Assembly (NCBI GenBank): GCA_037974665.1
Contig: CM075768.1
Location: forward strand, 11,213,001 to 11,277,000
Length of the DNA: 64,000 nt
DNA from: Ehretia macrophylla
Lineage: Eukaryota; Streptophyta; Magnoliopsida; Boraginales; Ehretiaceae
Reading direction: 5' to 3'
Every line of letters begins with the position of its first letter. Position 1 is the stretch's first letter. The position numbers and the translations under genes are program-made. This document shows positions 58,021-64,000 of this stretch, one piece after another. Below the pieces are notes generated by a model. The model was not told the DNA's origin. It did not search any database and was given only the letters and a program-made list of their open reading frames with translations.

Positions 58021-58560
58021 AAACCCAATGTTGAATTTTTTTTTTTTTTTTTTCTGGAAAAGAAAGTTGTTTCATTGATATCGTGATAATCATAAAAACA
58101 ACGACCTACTCTTGATATAAATTTTATTGTATCAATCGGCTGGGAAAGGGTTAGTCCAACCTTTTCAAGCAATCTAGTCTGTTGTAGTATTTGAACATCT
58201 TTTAACATGATTGTGCTGGACAGATTGAATTCCTTAGCATCAGACTTAAAAAGGATGTTGTGATGGCTAAAGCCTCCACTCACAGTTGAGTGTAGCATAG
58301 AGAAAGACCTACCATTCAAGTCTGCCTAACTCTCCACGTAACAACTTTTCTAAGGCTCCTTTTAAGATCATTACAAGAAGAGATGACATGTATCTCTTCT
58401 AGTTTAGTTGGATGATGGGGCATGTAAATCTCCCATCCTCCTAGAGATTTAAGCCTCAATGTCCCCCTCCACTTTTTTGCACTTTTTGTGATTAACAAAT
58501 TCTCGAAAGAAAGTGCCCCTCCTTTCACAAAAAAAAAAAAAAAAAGCCCTAGATTTAAAG
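58021..58560 (-). other. A-tailed, retroposon-like segment of unknown origin
   Basis: On the minus strand the segment ends in an A-run of about 20 (T-run 58029-58050) just after TTTCTTTTCCAG. A second T/A-run lies near its start (58528-58545). Two partial open frames (58316-58528 and 58017-58319) are adjacent, but the translation shows no domain that I recognise. It could be the 3' end of a LINE or a processed copy of a host mRNA. Confidence 0.35.
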
Positions 58561-59727
58561 CTGTGGTTTGGGCGGAAATTAAGGTTTCTCAGGCCATAAG
58601 TGACCATTACTACTGAGATTGAACAATATTAGAATTCCTAAGGTTGTACGGGGAAGAATTAGATACTGAGCGGCCTGCCATTGGAAGTCAGCTCAGCGCT
58701 CCTTGGCCTGAAATGACCATTGCTATTGACACTGGTCATATCCGAGTGGTCTGCTACAAGGCGGAGCTGACTCCGAAAACTAGGCATAGTACCTGAGGGA
58801 TGGAAAATTGTTGTATCTGGCAACAAGCTCTCTTAACATGTGAGTCTCAGTTTTAAATAAGCCGTTGAATCCAGCTTGCTACCCCGAGGGATAAGCCTGA
58901 TCAGTCTATGAGTCTACAAAATGCAACTAGCTTGAGCCTGCATCTGCCTGAAAAGAGCTACTCGCCACTGCCTCAGAGAAGTCTAATTTTGCTATATCAA
59001 AAAGGTTTATGCTCATCAAGATTTTTTGTGCAGTCCTCAAGGAGTCGAACAAATACTCTGAGGCACCCCTTTTTCATACCCTACATCTATACATTGCTGC
59101 ACAAAGTTTCAAGAACCAATCTTCAAATCTTGTTATTGAACTATTTCAAAGGGTTGATTGGAAGTGGAGATGCAAGCCACCACTTGCCACTCCAAGGGCA
59201 AGCAAGTAGCAAGTGTGTTCAGTTGATTTGGGAGCCAACCCACAGAAGCTTACACAATGGGTTGGGCTGGCAATGCTTTCTATGCTTATTTTTCTTCTAT
59301 GGGGAGCTTTTCCTACATGCTCTCCATAGAGAATATTTTACCTTTGGTGGAGCTTCAGCCCTCCATATCCGCTCCCACAAAAGCTTGGGTAACTGATGTA
59401 ATGAGCTTCCATGGTTGTTGGGAGTGCTGATTCAGCCTAAATCTGCACTTGTGTACCCCCACTCTTAACCAAATACGATCCATTCTTCCACAGGTACAAA
59501 TATAACAGCTTTTATATACAATCAGGTCAAAAGCTTCAATTACTACAGAAAAGAGTGAGAAATGCGGATATGGTTTGATAACTACTCTTGCAAATTTATA
59601 CAATCTACAAAATAGATGTATATGTAACTCCTTTCAAGTTTAATTTCGTCTTTATCAAAAAGCAGCTGTCGCATACATTAGCAACGGAAGCAATTGAAGA
59701 ATGCACCAGCTGCCACAAGATTCTGCT
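58561..59727. other. Sequence 3' of the RAD16-like gene, no separate gene seen
   Basis: The part near 59450-59727 is presumably the 3' untranslated region of the minus-strand helicase gene. Further left, 58590-59350 has balanced base composition but no motif on either strand; the 162-residue ORF at 58908 is unsupported. GGCC(A/T)(G/T)-(A/T)-TGACCATT-like sequence occurs twice (58591 and 58708). Confidence 0.4.
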
Positions 59728-60158
59728 TTAGGTGACAAAGAGGAACTTCATGTCTGCCTCTGTCAATTTCCCCAAAGCCTCTGATGAGCCGCCAACAGTG
59801 CTGTGACAGGACCCCGATGAAATGAAAGAAAGATGTCAGCGACTAATACAGGTGTAAAAATAAAATCCGACCAAGTAAAATCATGTGATAAACTTTTACT
59901 TACCCTTCAAACACTAGTTCCTTCTTCTCTTGCAACTTTAAGATTCTCTCCTCAATAGTATTCTCAATAACAAACCGCACGATCCTAAATATGCAAAAGG
60001 TGATGTTGAAAATCCTTTGCAGTGACATGGAGCGCCCATCTTTAGAATGGACTGAGACAGGAAGCTTACCTGATTGGTTTATATTGTCCTATTCGATGGA
60101 TCCTATCTTGTGCTTGCTGTTCTACAGCAGGATTCCACCATGGATCCATCAGAAATAC
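59728..60158 (-). CDS. RAD16: RAD16/rhp16-like SNF2 DNA repair helicase, last three exons
   Basis: Three exons on the minus strand: 60070-60158, 59904-59984 and 59728-59800 (stop TAA at 59728-59730). All borders have AG acceptors and GT donors, and the joins keep phase. Exon one encodes [18 protein letters not shown] followed by RIHRIGQ, SNF2 helicase motifs V and VI with the arginine finger. The next encodes [15 protein letters not shown] and a K/E-rich helix, and the last ends [13 protein letters not shown], the tail typical of plant RAD16-like proteins. RAD16-type ATPases act in global-genome nucleotide excision repair with a RING domain; those upstream parts are not in the window before Copia-4 at 61080. 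An acceptor at 60159-60160 shows that more exons are expected. It may be a live gene continuing beyond the window or an orphan 3' fragment. Confidence 0.8.
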
Positions 60159-61079
60159 CTGAGAAGTTGAAGAGAAGAAGTCACAGACCAAGTCAAGTCC
60201 CATGTACATGCAATCGATAGAAAAACAATGTTCAACAACAGATGAAAGCAAGGAAGAACATTTTCCAATTATACATGTGCAACACACATTTCAGGAACCT
60301 ACTTATACATAAAAGCAATAAACAAACTCACTGTAAAGAATGAAGCAGAGTGCATAAGGGACGTAGACTTTGAACATTCATGACCCACTAGCATACGATA
60401 CTGTGAACCGAAAAATTGAACTCCAACTACCACATAGGAACCATGGGGGTGTAAAAGTGAACTGGCCTGCAGTTCGGTGTGAAGCAGGAAGCATAACAGT
60501 ATACACCAACACAACATTCTGCTATACAAACTGAGGTCCGGAGACTAGAAGGCCACTAAGATTCAGCAATAGAACCAGAATGTTGTCTATTAAACAAATA
60601 AAGGTAGTTGTTTTGATGTTCTATCAACTTGGACTTCACTGCTAACTTCATTGACTTGCAGAATTTTTTTTTAAAAAAAAACCAGAAGTTTACCATTTCT
60701 TGTACATTTGGAGGTAACTAAGCCTGGCTAATCAATTACAGACATTCAGTGGATTAGTGCGCGTATCTTTCACTAATTTTGTTTTTCTTCATGTGGAAAG
60801 AGGAGGAGAACTAGAGAGAGGGGGAGAAGGACTTGGGAAACTGAATGAAAAAATAAATGGATTTTAAATTATGAATAATAAAGTGCCAAACAAATTGTGC
60901 TATATTGAAAGAATCTTTAGAGAGAGAAAGTGAGATATTTTCTCATTAGTTGAAATGAAAAGATACACGATGACCTCTAATTATGGAGGTAAGATCTGCT
61001 GAGTTAATCAGCTTGAGCTACAAGTCAATTTGCACGTGATTGTTAACTACCTAGATATTTATGTGCCGCTGTACATTAC
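60159..61079 (-). other. Probable intron of the RAD16-like gene
   Basis: Directly upstream of the 60158 splice acceptor. No exon encoding the expected preceding motif (a KAGGVALNLT-type segment) was found on the minus strand in this stretch, so it is likely an intron that Copia-4 has entered. The 60299-60529 ORF has no family motifs. Confidence 0.5.
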
Positions 61080-61292
61080 TGTTAACGGTAAAATAGAGAG
61101 AGAAAGAGAGACATTAAAGAAGAGAGGAGAATGGCAATTCATATTTATTAGCAAGAACAAGCCCTTGATTTATAGGGCAATGATGCAAGAAAAGCAACAA
61201 TAAAGAAGTGATACACATCTGTAAAATACACACACAGCTCAACATAAACAATCTGTAAAGCATACACACATCTGTAAAGCATACTCTCAACA
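61080..61292 (-). repeat. Copia-4 3' LTR
   Basis: On the minus strand it begins TGTTGAGAGTATGC directly after the purine tract TTGAGGGGGAG and ends CGTTAACA. About 213 bp. The inner edge is well set by the purine tract; the outer edge is chosen by the TG...CA rule and is less sure, because the other LTR lies beyond the window. Confidence 0.7.
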
Positions 61293-64000
61293 CTCCCCCT
61301 CAAGCTGGAGCATATATATCATATGTGCCCAGTTTGTTACAAATATATTCAACCCGAGGACCCCTTAAAGGTTTAGTAAAGAGATCAGCTAATTGATCAT
61401 TTGAACTGACATGTGAAGTAACAATCTCTTTAGTTAACACTTTACTTCTCACAAAATGACAATCAATCTCAATGTGTTTAGTCTACTCATGGAACACTGG
61501 GTTTGATGCAATGTGCATTGCTGCCTGATTATCACAAATTAATGTCATCGGTTGAGGACAATCAATCCCAATTTCTGTAACCAAGTGCTTGACCTATATC
61601 AGTTCACATGTGGCTACACCCATAGCTCGGTACTCAGACTCTGCGCTTGAACGAGCAACAACAGTTTGTTTCTTGCTTTTCCATGAAATAAGATTTCCTC
61701 CAATGAAAACACAATATCCAAAAGTAGATCATCTATCGTCAGGAGATCCAGCCCAATCTGCATCAGAATAACTAACAATTTCTGAGTGTCCTCTATTCTC
61801 ATATAACATTCCTTTTCCTGGGACATTCTTGAGATACCGAAGAATACGGATAACTGCATTCCAATGACTTTCTCAATGTGAATTCAGAAACTAACTAACA
61901 ACACTGACAGCAAAAGAAATGTCAGGACGGGTCACAGTGAGGTAATTGAGTTTGCCAACTAATCTTCTGTATTGTCCTGGATCTGATATCGGCTCCCCCT
62001 CATTAGGTACAAGTTTCACATTTGGATCCATTGGTGAGTCACATGGTCTTGAGCCCAGCATCCCTGTTTCTTCCAACATATCAAGTGTGTACTTGCGTTG
62101 TGAGATAAAGATGCCCTGATCAGATCATGCAACTTCAATGCCAAGGAAATAGTTTAACTCTCTCAAATCTTTTGTTTGAAACTGTTTATGCAAAAAGGTC
62201 TTTAGGTCCAGTATACCTATTGTGTCGTCTCCAGTTATAATAATATCGTCAACATAGACAATTAGTAACAGACGCTTCCCAGCAAAATGTCTATAGAAGA
62301 CTGAGTGGTCAACTCCACACCGTGTAAGTCCAAAATCAATGACGGCTTCACTAAATTTTCCAAACCATGCTCGAGGGGACTACTTCAATCCATATAAAGA
62401 CTTTTTTAATCGACAAACCTTATGTGACTCCCCCTGAGCAACAAACTTGCTCCATATAGACTTCTTCCTCGAGTTCAGCATTTAAGAAAGCATTTTTAAT
62501 GTGAAGTTGTTGAAGCGGCCATTGAAACATTGCTGCAAGTGCCATAAACAGACGAACAGAAGGAAGCTTAGCAATTGGAGAAAATGTATCATCATAGTCA
62601 ACTCCATAGACCTGAGTGTATCCTTTTGCAACCAAACGAGCCTTTAGCCTATCCACTTGACCATTGGAACCTCAGGTAAATCAACTAAGTCCCATGTGCC
62701 ATTTGAGCGTAAAGCAGACATTTCCTCAATCATAGCCGTATGCCAACCAAGGTGATCAAGAGCTTCTGATACAGTATGAGGAATAGAGACAGAGGAAAAA
62801 GAAACAAGAAAGGACGCATAGGATGAAAATAGAGCATGATACGAGACAAAATTAGAGATGGGGTGTTTAATGGTACAAGTACATGTACCTTTTCGAAGAG
62901 CAATAGGGATATCCAAATTAGAGACTAAGGGATCAGGCAGTGGATCTAGAGCAGGCGAAGTAGATGGTACAGAATCTTCAACAAGTGGTTGTTGTGGACG
63001 TCGTTGATGTCTTTAGATCTGGACAATCCAAGCGAGAAAGGGAAAGATCGGGTGAGTTTGGGCCAGTAGACGATGGAGGATCCGCATAAGGATCAAAAAA
63101 TGGAACAGGAAGGGGTAAATCTTTTATTATTGTATGAGATGGATGGGATGGAGGAGCAAAAAATGATTTGGACTCAAAGAAAGTTACATCAGCACACACA
63201 AAGAACTTATCTAACTCCTAGGAGTAGCACCAATAGCCTTTTTGGTATCGAGCATACCCAAGGAAGATACACTTGGTGGAGCGAGGGCTTAATTTATCTG
63301 AGCCAGGAGTAAGATTATGAACAAAACACACGCATCCAAAGACGCGTAATGGTAAAAGGTAGATGGATTGATGAGGAAAGAGGACAGAGAAAGGGATTTT
63401 GTCATTGAGGATAGAAGATGACATGGGGTTAATAAGATAACAGGCAGTAAGGACAGCATCATCCCAAAAGCGAATTGGAACATTCATATGAAGAAAAAGT
63501 GTGCGAGCAGTCTCAATTAGATGGCGGTTCTTACGTTCAGCAACCCCATTTTGTTGTGGAGTATAGGCGCAAGAGGATTGATGAATGATACCTTTAGAGG
63601 ACAAGAATACGGAAAAGGCAGAAGAGAAATATTATTTGGCATTATCACTGAATAAGACGCGAATTGTAGTACCAAATTGATTTTGAATTTCAGCACAAAA
63701 GTTTTGAAATATAGAAAAAATATCAGAACAATCTTTCATTAAAAACAACCAAGTGACACGGGAAAAATCATCAATGAAGGTAACAAAATATCGATAACCA
63801 AACTTTGATACATGGCAACTGGGTCCCCAAATACCTGAGTGAATTAACTCAAACGGAGCCTGAGCTCTTTTATTGAAGCGATTAGGAAAGGAATTACGAG
63901 AGTGCTTTCCTAATTGACAAGACTCGCACAAAACAGTACTAACATTATGTAAACTAGGAACCATCTTTTGTAGATTTGAAAGGGACGGATGGCCGAGTCT
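61293..64000 (-). pseudogene. Copia-4 pol (IN-RT-RNase H), partial, runs off the window
   Basis: High to low coordinates. GAG-pre-integrase CESCQLGKHSR (63930) and the integrase start ELIHSGIWGP, where the usual aspartate (HSD-WGP) is glycine; then FIDDFSRVTW and LFSDNAK (63650). From 63604: HQSSCAYTPQQNGVAERK, VFGCVCFV and [21 protein letters not shown] and [12 protein letters not shown] (62500), where the catalytic aspartate of LD-KNAF is histidine, then YVDDIIITG (about 62240). RNase [23 protein letters not shown] and LADLFTKPLRG (61360). Stops at several positions. It is dead by frame breaks and by two catalytic changes. Confidence 0.85.

Noticed and set aside
58908..59396. 162-codon ORF
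   Set aside because: No family motif, Leu/Ser/His-rich composition, opposite strand to the neighbouring gene and probably within its 3' flank.

Overview
The window is nuclear DNA from a flowering plant, most likely a eudicot: AT-rich intergenic sequence, Copia and Tekay/Del-type Gypsy retrotransposons, many MITEs (short non-autonomous DNA transposons), a FAR1/MULE relic, and two MAPKKK17/18-type kinase genes. No species is assigned. Only two complete host genes are visible, plus the 3' end of a third. Most of the rest is nested, decayed transposons.

Layout. 245-1395: broken FAR1-type gene. 3311-11356: decayed Copia element (Copia-1), split in gag by a 5.06-kb inverted-terminal-repeat insertion (4216-9279, itself full of retrotransposon debris) and in integrase by a SINE-like sequence. 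About 11357-26330: second Copia (Copia-2), split in gag by a 9.2-kb Gypsy chromovirus with both LTRs (13081-22286). About 26540-27113: right end of a CACTA-type element carrying a GGAGACGAA-rich repeat. 28105-29367 (-) and 41364-42614 (+): two intact single-exon MAPKKK genes, about 95% identical, head to head, sharing about 1 kb of promoter in inverted orientation. Between and beside them lies a family of related intergenic blocks (A 31500-36190, inverted D 36450-38840, B 42870-47640, C 56180-58020). Comparing the blocks exposes several MITE insertions with target-site duplications and empty paralogous sites. 48057-55643: nested MITEs, one holding a complete but dead 4.6-kb Copia (Copia-3, 50265-54905). 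59728-60158 (-): last three exons of a RAD16/rhp16-like SNF2 helicase gene. 61080-64000 (-): fourth Copia (Copia-4), running off the window and probably sitting in an intron of that gene.

How it fits together. The MAPKKK proteins belong to the ABA- and stress-linked MEKK subgroup (family knowledge). Both promoters keep a TATA box and two ACGTGGC (ABRE-core) sites at near-equal distances, so both copies may be regulated alike. The surrounding blocks suggest repeated local duplication, inversion and transposon insertion. I saw no sign of a new defence or metabolic system. The most notable structures are the inverted kinase pair with its multi-copy flanks and the layered insertions that can be read to base precision.
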